Source: Xiphias gladius (Eukaryota > Chordata > Actinopteri > Istiophoriformes > Xiphiidae). Taken from it: a DNA stretch of 64,000 bases. Location of the stretch: positions 14,463,501 to 14,527,500 of the forward strand of contig NC_053415.1 of NCBI RefSeq assembly GCF_016859285.1, in the 5' to 3' direction. Made by a program: the position numbers and the translations under genes. The notes under the pieces are model-generated. The model searched no databases. It was not told where the DNA came from and was given only the letters and a program-made list of their open reading frames with translations. Positions 11,473-24,500 of this stretch are shown one piece after another; position 1 is the stretch's first letter; each line of letters begins with the position of its first letter.

Positions 11473-14400
11473 CTTTTATCAGACTATGAAAAGATGTAAC
11501 ACACACAGCAACAGCCAATATTTAATGAAATGAAAAAGACAAAAGAGAAATCAGCTGATTCCAAGATAAAATTAGCTCATATAATTAAGCTGCATCAATA
11601 ATAAAACCCTGGTCTTTTTCATTTATTGTTATATGTAAATCTGCAGAAAATTCAAAAGTGATACCCCAGACCGCTGGCAGTGCTATAATGTGGTGTCACA
11701 GTTAGTTCAGAAGCATTTCACCTCCGGTCGTAGCCGCAGACCCTGCAATAATTAAAATCCTTGTTGTGCATTACTCCCTTGCTGGGATAGTTGGTTCCTC
11801 TGAAGAGCAGTCTGAAATAGGTCACCCCAGCACCCTGTAGTGCATCTTAAAAGTACACTGAATCAATTAAGTGTGATCATGCTCCCTTGATTATTTTGGC
11901 CCTGTCTTACCACAGAGAGGAATTTCAAATAGGCTCACTAGTTTGAATAACAAGGTTGGACTGTGGTGACAAATGGTGCCAGAGTGGGTGTTTCTTCCCC
12001 TGTTTTTCCTTTCCAAATTAACTCCCTGGCTGATTGCCTGCTTTAGCATATGAGAGGAGGTGAGCGGAGGTGTGTACGTAATTGCCTTGGTTAGCTGATT
12101 ATGTGTTGCAAAAGGCAAATGTTGTGAAATACTGTCGTCAGTCTCGTGAAAGATCTTCTGACCTAATGAACTGATGCTTCTGTGTTCGCTTGGACTGCTG
12201 GTCGTCTTACAGGTCCGTAGGCAGGGAACTGAGGGACGGACGCTGTGTCAAGTCAGCGTTCAAGGCCTGACACCTGTGTTTTCTTTAATGCGTCTTCGTA
12301 AATCCAGCTCCCTCTTGTTTTTCCTCATTAAATCTGACAACATCTGGTGTGCGAGAGAGGACGCCTTTAATGTGGCTAACGTTACTGCTGGTGTTATTCT
12401 TGCCATTTTAGCTATTTGCTTCATGTGCTGCACTTTCATTAGAGCTACATCCAAGGCAGCGCCAAACACTGTTATCCAAAGTTTTAAACCACCTTTATGA
12501 AAATCGCTCAAGCTGCAGCCTTAACAAATGATGAAAAGCTTTTATTTTCTAAAGAAGTATACTTACCTTTTCACCTAATTGTGATGTCTCGCTTCAAAGA
12601 GAGCACACGATTAGGCCAACATTGTCCTGTTTCTATATCCTTTGAGTTCAAAGGGAGAGTTTGAATACCAGTATTTCATGTGGAGCCTTTTCAAATACTG
12701 TTTTAATGCAGTTTACGTGCTTTTGATATCCAGATGTGTCAGATTTTCACCACAGTAGAATATATCCCACTATATTATGATTGCATGCGACAGCGTTGTG
12801 CATAACTAAGTCTTGTTCCTTAATAGTTTTTGTTCCCACAACCTTCAAGGACAGAGGACAAACGGAATAAAATAGCTGCAAACTCAGCATTGTGATGCTC
12901 TTTGCTCGCTAACGATTGGTGTCAAAGGAAGCGACGTACATGAGCGTCGACCAGATGTCAGATGTGGGTTGAGGGCTCTGAGCAAAAAGAACATTCCCTA
13001 AAGACGGCATTAATAAAGAAACTGGTTGAGCCGAGTGGAGACAGAGAGAGTAAGAGGCATAGAGGAAGAAGGAGATAAAAGAGTCTGTTGAGTAGATACA
13101 TCAAAGGTCTGTTAATGACAAGGGATGCCATTAGGGTTACAGTGGCTTTTGTTTCAGCTTCCTCACACCTGCAGTTTGTTGAGGGTGCTCTATGCACTGT
13201 TTTGTTGCTTAACATTTGCATGAATATAAAATGCATGCATGAGGAGATGAGAGTTTGTTCCCGGCTGCTAATCTTACAGTTGACCAAATGTTTTGGTCCA
13301 AGTTACAGCTTCCTTTCTGTTTGCAGAAGAGACATGTAACCATTCAGCTTCCTCCCACTGTAAAGAGGGATAAAGCAAGGAAAGGCTTTCATAGAACAAT
13401 GGGAACAGTATGGAAGAGCTGTTATCCTGTGCGCCATGAAATTTATTGACTTAAAAGTTTTCTTGGTGCCTCCGGTGCTGGAATGGGATTTGACAAATCA
13501 GAGCGTGAAATTGTGATTAGCTTCTCTCAGTTTGTAGATGGACTGGGGCACTAGCAGACTTGGCATGGCCAAAGGTGTAACCTGTTTTGTTTAGCCCCAG
13601 CACTGCTTTCCCAGATGGTGGGACCAGCTGCCACTGAATAAACGCTGGACGGGTAACAGTGTGAGAATTACCACGGCCTTGTTTCAGTTTGGGATGCATA
13701 ACAGAAAGCTTGTCTTTTTGCCACTGCCAGGAGGTGCATGGACATATCACCTGGTGTTCAACCAAACAACCATTTGATTGAGGTCAAAATAAAATGGTCT
13801 GCAGTATACTGTAAATGTTTTATAATATGGCCAACAGCTCCTATATTTCTCTTATTTGTGTAGTTGTGTATGGAGACCGCCCACTGTCATTTTCTTTACA
13901 TGTCAACAGAAGAGTCAGAGAACAGAGTTTAACCTTTGCTACCCCTTGCTTACATAGGTTCTGCACACCGTTATATTTTCCTCTTTTTTTCAACTTTATT
14001 TAAGCTAAATCAGTGGCATGGGCAGCACAATACTTGTAGAAGGAACAGTGTTTTTTAGCGGGGGATATCTTCAACGAAAATCTAGTCAGTTTTTTTCAGT
14101 ATCTTGCATATTGTTCATATCATAGTGTTGCGATAAACGTAAATTTCTCCATGCCCTTATTTTACTCCCTTATGTTTTCTTTGCTTCTTTAAGGGGAACT
14201 TTACTGAACATCTGTAAATGTACTAATTTACATAGATTATTTAGCTTTGTGCAACATGGAATCATCTTGTAATGTTAAAAGACAGTTACAAACCAGAACA
14301 AACTGATGTTAAATCTATCAAAAATATCATTTTGCAAATATTTGCAGTCCTGCTTGTTTTGGCGTTATTTCCTACTGTTTTGTGTTTTGAAGCAGCTAAG

Positions 14401-14886
14401 ATCCAACAATCTGTTGTGTACAGTTGAAGCATTTGTAGATGACAATATTTCAAATATTCTACAATTACATCATTGCCTACCACAAGTTGCAAGAAGCAAG
14501 TAGCGGCTCTTAGTGCCTTGCTCAGGTGCTCTGGAGCAATAACACCTGGAAAGTAGTCACTAAAGTGAAAGACTGTTTACCAGTTGTCTTTAAAAGCTGA
14601 CAACACTTGAATATCCAAGGATCTTTTTTCCATGACATCGCAGTATAATAACTGATGTCTTTTTATTATCATTGTTCCCGGGAGAGCACTGTAGGCCGTA
14701 ACCCTGTACATCATCATAGAGGGGGAGAGTTTCCCTCTTTAAGGCTGGATTAACGCATCCAGGGTGGGCTGAGAGAAGGTAAAATGACCTGCCCCGCCTT
14801 ATGTGACCCCAGGCCAATCCTGCACATTGCCAAGGCTTTGCCCTTTGCTCTTGAATATGCAGAGGTCCCTGGCTTCATAGGCTCGG

Positions 14887-14924
<38 letters not shown>

Positions 14925-15568
14925 AAAAAGAGTTGTATCGCATTGCAGGGAAAATTAGTGAGACCAAAGTTGGAGTTTCTGTGTGTTGGGGGCTGCGAAC
15001 AATGGCAGCTTTCTGTCAGACAGCAACTTCAAAGGTCTACTGAGTGACTGCTCTGAGTTATACTTTGTTGTAGATCACTGAGGAAATTCACAGATGTTTT
15101 CTCATACGAGACACCATTATAGCGGCTCAAGTACCCAGTAGCCTCAAGCGTCTCTCCCCTCTCCCCTCTCCCTCTCTCTCCCAGACACTCAAACTCACTC
15201 TCACTCTCACACATGCACCCACCTCACCTCCTCACCCACCCTCATCCCAAGCCTCTGATATCTCTCGTATGAGACAGATGTGGAACCTGTGTTCGCTCCA
15301 ACTGTCCAGAGAATATGGAAAGTTAAAAAGGGTTCGTGTTGTGGCATTGCCCTTCAACTCGAATCCACGGAGCTCACTGTCAGTCCGCTCAAAACGTCAA
15401 GATCACATGCAGCACCATTCTCTCGCATCCATTTGTGGTCAATACAATAAGATGTAAATCATTCACATTAAATGACATAACCTGAACATTTAACAATGAT
15501 AGCGAAAGGTGTTTTCATTGTGCCGCAAAATTTGGATATCAATGTAGTTTTTCCTCTCTCTTCTACAG
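11473..15568. other. Non-coding stretch after the myo3b coding exons
   Basis: No gene recognised. The open frames at 12174-12500 and 12958-13287 lack homology to anything I know and lack splice-consistent context. A GA microsatellite is at 14887-14923 and a CT/CA-rich patch at 15150-15245. Probably the last myo3b intron. Confidence 0.5.
14887..14923. repeat. (GA)n microsatellite
   Basis: GA dinucleotide run with one GC interruption. Confidence 0.9.
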
Positions 15569-15710
15569 ATTGCCATCTTCACCACTGAACTGGACCAAAT
15601 CAAACTGCATCTCAACAACACGCTTGATATTTATTTTAAATTTGTATTTATTTATAGTAAGTTGCTGTTTTATATGAGTCAAATAAATTTGTTTAAACTA
15701 CTGAGTTTTG

Positions 15711-18189
15711 ATTATCAATGTATATTTTTTTCTTGTAATTAATGGTCCTTTTAACTTCTTATGCAACTCATTGAAAATTATGATAAATAGAAGAATAAAC
15801 TTAAGCCACCTTAAAGGCAATTTTATGGCGATTGTCATGGGCTGATTCTTTGATCAGGTGAGACCTTCGTAATATCTGTGTGTCTTCTTTGCGCCGATAC
15901 ACAACAGGGTTCTAACACAGCATTTCTTAATTGTTTCCACATCCTGTGTTGTTTCCACATCATATGTTAAAGACTAATGGCAATATGAAAATAACAAGCT
16001 CTACTTGAGAATCAAAAATTTTGGCTCGAGTTAACAGGTAACAGTCAACCTTTACAGGAATGACTGTTACCTGTTGAACTTGTAGAAAGGGGTTCATTTT
16101 GTTTTAACTCAGAAATTCAGATTTCTGATCAAAATAGAAATATAACGTGAAGATGCACTTGTTTTCTTTTATTTTTATTTTTAGATGATTATAAAAATGA
16201 CTGCTTCAGTTTTTTGCCATTTAGATATGACATCTGTTTAGAGTTTTATGTCCTGTAACCACTGCAAGACTATATCTTCTTTTTAAATATTCTGCTAATC
16301 CGTAAATGCAGCTTCATACACGCCTGCACCTCTTAACAGTGTTTCTGTTGATCGACTTTCCTCTTTATGCTTTAAAGTACTTTATGAAGAACACGAATGG
16401 TACTGACTGATACCATGTTCAAACCTTTGAATATACAGTCAGAAAACTGTTGCAAAGGGGGCTCCTCCAAGTTAATTTTTTTTTTCCCATCGAATGCCAG
16501 AGGAAAAATTTCTTTTAGCCAAACCACTGCTGAGGTGACCCTGTAAAACTTGAGGCATGGCCGTAAGCGGTAAATGTTCGGAGCAAGTAAATTACCTCAG
16601 GGACTGGACATTGTGTTAAGCACACAGTCGTGAATTTCTTACAAACTATATCAAAGTCCTGCTCAGGCACAACCATCCCTCAGCTGGAGTCCCATTGAGA
16701 TGCATTAAAATCTAAGAACTTGCATTTAGGGCTGAACCGAGTATCTCAAAAGAAGATATCAATAATTTCACTATGGTGACGGTTCACAAAATTCATGCAT
16801 TCGTCATATATGGCTGAAATGTGCCTTGCATAGCATGACAGCTCACATGTAAAGCTGATTTAAGTGAAAATCCAACCTAAATCAGAATTAATACTTCCTA
16901 TTTCAATGTCCACAAATCTTTGCTGCTGTCCAGAATCATAGAAAAATTCATTCTGTTTTAGGGGTGGATTCTCCCTATACAGTTGTCTGGTTTGACATAA
17001 GAGAGCAGATTACAACATTTGACATTTATCTGACATTTAAACCTGGATGCAAAAACTAACTGACAGCACTCTGCTGCACAGATACAAACTTTTGGAGTAG
17101 ACTGTAAAAATGTTTATCACTGCAATGTCTGCGGTGGCCTGTAACAGCTGGTGAACTGAGTTTACGTTTGATCATTTTATAATGATTTTGTCATCTATTC
17201 ACCTTTGTATCAATTGTCTTTCATGTTAAAACACACGAAGCGAATACATGTAAGCCAGTAGAGCATAATTCATGGTAAACAATTTTGTCAAATTTTACAA
17301 AAAAAATGCCCTTTACAAAGGGGTTACAAGTTGTAACTGATTGGTTTTATTAATGGTTAATAAATCATTTACTAATGCCTTAAAAATCAGTTATAAGCAG
17401 TTAATAAGAACAACTCTGGGGTTGCCAGATTGTGAAAAATCCCTTTTGCTGGTATTTATCCTCGTCCTGCCTGACACTTGCTTTGAGTTTTTATGTTTTT
17501 AATTAATCAGAAAGAGGGATTTGTGTAAAAACGCTTTATTAATGACTTAAAAACATACTGCTGGCCTCATGGCTTGGTAGAAAATGAGAAACCCAGGAAA
17601 ATGTATTAATATTTTACCAACATTTATTAGTCAATTATTACCGAATAGAAAGGATGAACACCAGTCAAGGAAATTTTTCACAACCTGGCAACCCAAAATG
17701 TGTTCTTTGTAATGGCCTCTAACTGAATCTATAAATCTTTTCATCTGTTTTTTGTTTTTTTTCGCTCATTTGTGTCGAAATCATTGAATACCAAAATACT
17801 CAAAGTAAATACATGTACATTTACATACACCCATTTATTATGTGACCTCTGTAGGATGATTTGGAGGCACATATAGGCACAAAAGAGCTCCAAAAGTACA
17901 CACACCCTTGTGTAAACAATATATTTAATTTTGCTCAGAATTCAAAGCAATGGCCTTCTTGTTTTTTTGCAGATTTTTATAGATTAAACTTTATAAGCTT
18001 CCTCTCACACAGCTGCCATAAGTTGATGTAAACAAGGTTAATCTCTAATGGTTTTTACTCAGTCGACGGTATGACTACACCACTCCTGTAGCCAGTTTTG
18101 TAGTTTAACATGGCTCCAGTGCAGCCCAGCAGGACTCCCCCTTTCCCTCATGACTGTGTATAAAGCCGTGGGAGAGGACTGGAACATTA
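15711..18189. other. Intergenic myo3b-sp5, repeats only
   Basis: AT-rich. About 17300-17730 carries an old foldback repeat related to 38822-39214, with a smaller inverted-repeat element inside. No gene recognised. Confidence 0.55.
17419..17693. mobile_element. Short inverted-repeat element within a foldback repeat
   Basis: GGGTTGCCAGATTGTGAAAAAT (from 17419) and ATTTTTCACAACCTGGCAACCC (to 17693) are near-perfect inverted arms around 230 bases of AT-rich filler. The flanking sequence (17340-17410) is shared with the copy at 38870-38930. Confidence 0.6.
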
Positions 18190-19440
18190 ATCCCTTCAAA
18201 GGAACAGATCTAATTCAAAATCTGCCGCTCCAAACTAGTTGAGAGGACAGTGATTGTTTCTGCAGGGAAGCCAGATAAAGATCAGAGAGTTGATACAGAA
18301 AACTACAACTTCCATTTCGACTGCTCTGCCACAAAAGTTGGGATATTATCTTATGAAAACTGCATACTTTTGCCTTCATTAAATGTTCTAAAACAAAAAA
18401 GGGACAAATATGATACGTTTCTTGAGCCTTTGTTTTAGAGCTCCCTTACATTACAAATACCTCTGTTTAATCTGGACTGAGCAGTGCGTGAGATCCTGTG
18501 CTTTTTCTGAATGCGAACTTCCTCCCCAGACATATTGACATGACAATCTTATAAATAAACATAATTGAGACATCACTATTTCAAGTGCTGCCATTGGCAC
18601 CCGATTTAAAGCACAGGTTTCCCTTATGTGACATGTTAAGTAACATTCATTGGAATCAGCTGCTGGACTTTATTTCTACAGACTCTTAGCTTGACAGAGT
18701 CTAAATTTTAAAGCTCAACAAAGAGAGGGAAAAAAAATTTTAAATTAGGGAGCAAGTTCTGATAAAACAACTGATTGAAATGAGTGAAGGAGAAAGAAGT
18801 ATTTAAATAATTCAGAGAGGGCATAATTAAGTGTTTAATGCCGTGTTGTAGTTCAAAGGCACAACAAAGACATTTCAATTCAAATTAGAAATGTAAAAGA
18901 GACGCAGATTCTTCAGAGATGAGAACTTTGTGTTGAGTCACTTGATTTGGTCTCTTTCCTCCATCGAGCAGTCAGGCAACGCTCTTGGAGATCTCCAGAG
19001 ATAACAATGTCACATTGTCACATAGGGTTCTGCTACAAATCCTTAATTACAAAAAGAGGATCAGATGACTACAGCATCCAATACAGGGGTCTCCAGGCGG
19101 CATGGGGGTCTTTGATCAAGAAAATCCAATTATTTGTGTATATACATTTCCCACATAGTGATTACTTCATTAATTGTCCCGCCTTTATCTCCTCCCTTCC
19201 CATCCCCCCTAATAATCAGCTCCTTTATCCAGACCAACAAACACACCATAGGAGCTTTGTGGATTCAAAGGATTTGCTTTCCCCTCTCAAAGAGCCGCTA
19301 TTCTTTGATGATTGGGCAGCGGCAAACTTCAAAGTAATAAATCTTATTTCTGACTGGCTGGCGGCCCACCAAAGTCCTTATCAAATTCTAAGAAGTGATC
19401 CCTCACTCCTCAGATAGACCGAGGATATCTCGGAGAGAGG
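18190..19440 (+). promoter_or_regulatory. sp5 upstream region with TCF/LEF-like sites
   Basis: Matches to the TCF/LEF core CTTTGWW (either strand) are at 18195-18201, 18852-18858, 19110-19116, 19264-19270, 19303-19309 and 19328-19334. Four of the six fall within 225 bases, 226-450 bases before the start codon. A CCAAT box on the reverse strand (ATTGG) sits at 19311-19315. Sp5 is established as a direct target of beta-catenin/TCF in vertebrates, so these are reasonable response elements, but occupancy cannot be seen from sequence. No clear TATA box was found. Confidence 0.55.
19003..19019. promoter_or_regulatory. Palindromic paired SOX-like site upstream of sp5
   Basis: AACAATG (19003-19009) and CATTGTC (19013-19019) form an inverted pair with a 3-base spacer. 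The inner 15 bases are a perfect palindrome around one central base. SOX HMG boxes bind the AACAAT core, and SOXE proteins bind inverted pairs with short spacing. The site is about 540 bases before the sp5 start codon. Function is inferred only. Confidence 0.35.
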
Positions 19441-19559
19441 AGGCACCGGAGAGTGAGGAGCCGCTCGGCAAGAGATATTTTCCCGCGAGTGCACACGTTT
19501 GTCTGAATAAGTGCTTTTATTTTCCTTCGTTTTCACCGAGAGGCAGGAGGACGTTTACC

Positions 19560-21057
19560 ATGGCAGCAGTGGCCGTACTGCGGAATGAGACTCTCCAGGC
19601 TTTTCTCCAGGTTTGTGCGCAAGTTTTCTGTTTACTTTGACGACTTTGATAACTCGTAGACTCGCTCGCCCGCGCCGGCTTTACGTGTGGGCTACGAGTC
19701 GCACATGCGGCTCGGATAAGAGTCGAGCTCTCAGGGCGGCCCGGTGTCGGCGCCGTTTCATTAGCGGGGCTTCCAGTTCGCGCGTTAGCGGTTCCTGCCT
19801 CGACACAGCGTCAACCTCCATGTCACATCGCCACGACTCAGGTCCCCGCAACCGAATTATTGCGGATGACATTCAAACTCTCGGGTAGTAAAAAAGTGGC
19901 ACTCTCGCGTGCGTTGTTACCTCGTGAAATGTGTTCAGCAATGATTGTAATGTAGAAAAATGTGTGTGTCGATTATCCAGGATCGCACTCCAAACTCCTC
20001 TCCAGAGAACTGTAAGCACTCTCCGCTGGCTCTCCTGGCTGCCACTTGTAACCGGATCGGTCATCACCACGGATCGAACCCCACAGATTTCCTCCAGGTC
20101 CCTTACGACCCAACTCTGGGCTCCCCTTCGCGTTTGTTTCACCCGTGGACTAACGAGGGAACCCCACCGAACAGCCTGGCCGGCAACTCCACTTTCGGAC
20201 TATCCTCCAAGCCCCAGCTGTCGGCGCACATCCAGGGCTCCTTCAGCACGCACCACGAACTGCCCCTCACCCCTCCGGCGGACCCCTCGTACCCCTATGA
20301 CTTCTCCCCTGTGAAGATGTTACCTTGCTCCATGCAGTCTCTGCAGTCCACCTGCCCTCCCACCTACGTCCCGGCTGTCAGTTACGCAGCCCCAACTCCC
20401 ATTCCGCCCGCTATGCCAAGTTTTGTCACGGGACCCACCGGCCTTGTGCACCAGCAACAGAGACAGCTGTCCCCAAACCCCGGAGAGGATATTCCTTGGT
20501 GGAGCCTCCAGCAGGGGAACCATGTGAGCCACTCTTCCTCCCTCGGCCCCCATCGCTTCCAGCTGCAGAGGGGCTTGGTCCTGGGACATACGGACTTTGC
20601 GCAGTACCAGACGCAAATCGCCGCGCTCCTGCACACCAAGTCCCCCCTCGCGACCGCGCGGCGGTGCCGGAGGTGCAGGTGTCCGAACTGCCAGTCCTCC
20701 ACGTCCAGCGACGAGCCCGGGAAGAAGAAGCAGCACATTTGTCACATACCGGGTTGCGGGAAAGTTTACGGGAAAACTTCTCACCTCAAAGCGCACCTGC
20801 GCTGGCACTCGGGGGAGCGGCCGTTTGTGTGCAACTGGCTGTTCTGTGGCAAGAGTTTCACCAGGTCGGATGAGCTGCAGAGACACCTGAGGACTCACAC
20901 GGGGGAGAAGCGCTTTGTTTGCCCGGACTGCTGCAAGAGGTTCATGAGGAGCGACCACTTGGCAAAACATGTCAAAACTCACCAGAACAAAAAAAGCAAG
21001 TGCCACGACAAGACACTTGACCATGTCAAAAGGGAGGACACGAGGAATATGTTGTAA
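19560..21057 (+). CDS. sp5: Transcription factor Sp5
   Basis: Zinc-finger activator/repressor of the SP/KLF family that binds GC/GT boxes in the nucleus and is a direct Wnt/beta-catenin target acting in mesoderm and neuroectoderm. Two exons: 19560-19610 and 19981-21057, joined in phase 0 (CAG|GTTTGT and ATCCAG|GAT), giving 375 residues. The start ATG has context ACCATGG and yields [17 protein letters not shown], the known Sp5 N-terminus. The SP box [10 protein letters not shown] is at about residues 31-40, and the Buttonhead box [12 protein letters not shown] is just before the fingers. Three C2H2 fingers fill about residues 269-355 (first Cys at 271), with linkers SGERP and TGEKR. The tail keeps VKRED. 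Intron 1 is only 370 bases. The long open frame antisense to exon 2 is a shadow of GC-rich coding DNA. Confidence 0.97.
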
Positions 21058-21530
21058 CACTCTTTATTTTAAACAGTAAAAAAAAATCACTAGAGTGCAA
21101 TACAGTCAATCCTGCATTAGTTAAAGTGAACAGTGAGCTGCATTTCTACATAGGCTATTTTGTTTATTTTGGTTGATTTCTTAATCCTGACAATAGTTTC
21201 TAACATTGCTGGTCTGTATAGCACATTTTTGTATGTATATATAAAGTTTCATAAGTTAATTTGGGACCACGGAGAAGTTAGAGCTCATGAGTTTGAATTC
21301 ACTGTCTATATCATATCAAGGAAGACAAGTTTTCAACTTGTGTTTTGATCATTGTCTTCGGTGGAAGATCTCACTCCCCTGTAAATTATATTTAATAGCT
21401 TTTGTTGAATGAAAGTGTCCGTTTTTTGCTCCATATGGGGTGTTTTTAAGCATGCTCTTGAAAAGATCTGCTATTGTTGATATGACCCAAATACTGTGTG
21501 AGAATAAAGATTATGACATTTTCCTCATCT
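21058..21530 (+). other. sp5: sp5 3'UTR with polyadenylation signal
   Basis: AT-rich sequence follows the TAA stop. The first good AATAAA is at 21503-21508, giving a UTR of roughly 460-470 bases. No other gene-like content is visible. Confidence 0.6.
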
Positions 21531-24500
21531 CAGAATAATTCATTTAATCTCCCTCAGTTATATGAGTGATGAGACAGTAAGGTTTTTGTATTTGTAAAGA
21601 AACTGTATTTGATATTACCTGGAATAATATGTGTATGCTTTGTAAACTGTTGTCAAAGTTCTACAGCAGTGAAATTTAGTTATACATTTCAAACTATTTT
21701 GCGGAGTAAAATTTAAAATCAAGTGATGTAAGTACCTGATGTTGTCCCTTGCAGTTAAAAATGTGCTAATATTTCGTTTCTAGCTGTGGGTGAAGGTCAA
21801 GAAGGAGTCATTTAGCCCAAATAGAACCATTTTTATTATTCTGAAAATGAAAAAATATGTCTGCATTTTTAAAATCGCAGTTTCCACAATCTAACCTCCA
21901 GCCTGTTTTGTTTTGTATGACTTTTAACAAAAGCCAAGCAACATTTAAGTAGCAAAGAGGTGGTCAAGGTTTGTTTGATCTGCGTTTGAAAATCGTCAGA
22001 GAAATATTTGGAAAATGCATAATTGCTGTCAAAAAAATTCACAGTACAGTGTTAAACGGTGAAATTTAGCTGAGAGAGCCGTGAAATTTGGCCGCCAACT
22101 GAGTAAAAACTGACATAGTGCACATAGGAGACTCTTCTCCATCCAATCCTGTTGCCTCTAAATGACCTGAGTGCTTCATAGGGGCCTACAGGTGTTCATA
22201 TTCTAAAAACATGACTTTATTAAACCCCGCACTTTACCTTTTCATTATGGAGGTACTAACTTCAGTACATAATGAGATGACAGTTTCTATTAAAACTTTT
22301 CTCCCTTTTAAAAGGAAAAGAAGCAAAAAAATAAATAAACAAATAAAATGAAGTAATGGGCCTGCATTAAGTTGTTTGAAGCATATCGCACAGTCACATT
22401 TTTTTTCCTCATATTTTTTTCCTACCATTAGAATAAAATGTAGGGGTGTTCTAATTTGTTAATGCACTCTAATAGATGTGGTCTATTTGTTTTGTGCCAC
22501 CGTTTCTGCATTTTACATTTACTTGAGGACTTTGAAGTGACACCGTAGGCTGAGACCCATTAACAGAGAAACACTTTGTCTTTTAGGTGGAATATCCCCG
22601 GATTTATGTTATACGCAAGACGTGCAGCAGCTTTAATGTCTTACCTTTTCTGACAGGGTTTTATTGGACAGCTGACGACAGCTTTTTTTGACCAAACCAG
22701 CTGAGGTGTCTGTGTTTTTCTATCCAACAGATTGGAAACATATAATTACGTTAGTAGGGCAGATTGGACACTTATGACATGCTAACACCTACATTAAGTG
22801 TCATGTAATATTAACCGCTGCTCCACCACAGCAGTTTACTGTGAATTGCCTTGCTCAGAGGCACTTCGGCGTGCTGCAACTGTGTGTCTGTGTGTGCTTC
22901 TACTTGCTGAGCAATTGTAGAGTGTTTCGTGTTGACCCCCTTCCATCCAGATTTTCCAGTGGTGGCTGGGGAAATTAAAGTGTTTACCTTCTGGGGAAAA
23001 AATGCCTTGAAACTCTAACCTTTGAGGCTCTTCCTTCCATGAAACTAAGCGACCCAACGAGGCGATGAACTCTTCAGCATCTAACAGATTTGAATGAGAG
23101 TGAAGTGGAGAGTGGCCGCTGCCTGCAGCCGGCAGTCACACTGTTGGCCTGTCTGTCTTAACGTGGGATCACTGAAAATGTCACCGTGAGGACAACAACC
23201 CCTGCCATTCATTGGAATTTTGAACTGGCAGTTTCTGCCTCAACAGCGCCCCCTTTTGTAAGACAAATATAAATATTCTAAAAAAAAAATGTAACTCATC
23301 AAAGTAAAGGTCCATGCATGAAAGACAATAAGATTTGTGCTCAGAGAGAAACGTTTTTTCATTCTTTCACATCTTACGTGCTTTCCTGGACAGACCAACG
23401 AACAAAGTCAACATGTTCAAGTCCATTTATCAAAAAGTCCAATCAGAGATTTTTTTGTTTCCTTTGTTGTATGGTGGCAGGCTTTGCCACAATAGAAGCC
23501 AGAACATCTTGCCTTTTTTGAAATCCAGTTTAGTTTACTTAATTATACTGATGCAACCCATTTCATCAGCTGCAACCAAATGACTTTACGGTGCAATTCA
23601 ACTTTCAATTGTAAACAGAAGGGCCTCTTCACCAAAATTCAAACTACAGGATTCGAACCTGCTCTCATTCCCAAAGCTGCTTCAACCTCAATTTAAAAAG
23701 ATTAACAAGGGATAGGTGCTGCAATTAACCCCAAGTTAGTCCCTTCTGTTGCATTTCTTCTCATATAACAATGTTTATCTTTTTTTTTTTTTTTTTTGCT
23801 GCTGCCACCTTGGGCACATGGTAGGAGACTGTGAGAGTTGTATCCAGTTTTACCAAATCCAAAGAACGAAACAATCTGCATGAATATTAACATCCATTCA
23901 TCACAGAAGAGGATGTATGAAAAAAAAAAGTACAGTATAAGAGGAGATTTGACCATTTGAACTGCAAAGTCTTTATCCAAATTTCATTATCCTATTATAA
24001 AAACGATGCCTATGGATGGATAGGTTGAATGCACCCAGACTGGCTGCTCACAGACGCATTGTGAGGCTCTGATTTGGCTTCATTGTCCAAGAAAGAGTCA
24101 CTGTTCTTTAACTCTGTAAGAGTCCATAATGCTAAACTGCTCATAGAAAAGGATATCATACTGTATGTTGTGGTTTAGATTTATTTTTCAAAAAAGGATT
24201 GAAAGAGTTAAGAACTTTGCCTGTCCATATGTGACTCCAAATTATTTAACCTCTATTATGATTGAAAGAAAAGCATGATTAACATTATTAGCAAAAGCAT
24301 GAATGCAGAAATATGCTTATTTCTAATGATTTTATTCTATATGTCATTCCCTTCAGGATTACACTTTTTAAGCCCCATATTTTGCACATAAGCAGTGTAT
24401 AAAAAGTTAATAAATGATACAAAACAAACCATAATGTAGTTGTAAGCAGAAATTGGGACATTTATAAGTATTTAGTACTGCATTTGTCAATAACTATACC

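Larger units (their letters stand above)
9393..15710 (+). other. myo3b: Probable myo3b 3'UTR, spliced to a distal last exon
   Basis: The third coding exon carries a strong donor (CCG|GTAAGA at 9418) only 22 bases past the stop codon, so it probably continues as untranslated sequence to 9417. A good acceptor (TCTCTTCTACAG, ending 15568) opens an AT-rich segment from 15569 with an AATAAA signal at 15682-15687, which has the look of a last non-coding exon. The join 9417 to 15569 is an inference; no coding sequence would be added. The intervening 6.1 kb would then be an intron. Confidence 0.45.

Noticed and set aside
18947-19417. 156-residue open frame upstream of sp5
   Set aside because: It lies in the sp5 promoter region, shows no domain, and its bases are better explained as regulatory sequence.
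20320-21060. 246-residue open frame antisense to sp5 exon 2
   Set aside because: Shadow frame of a GC-rich zinc-finger coding exon; no independent evidence.
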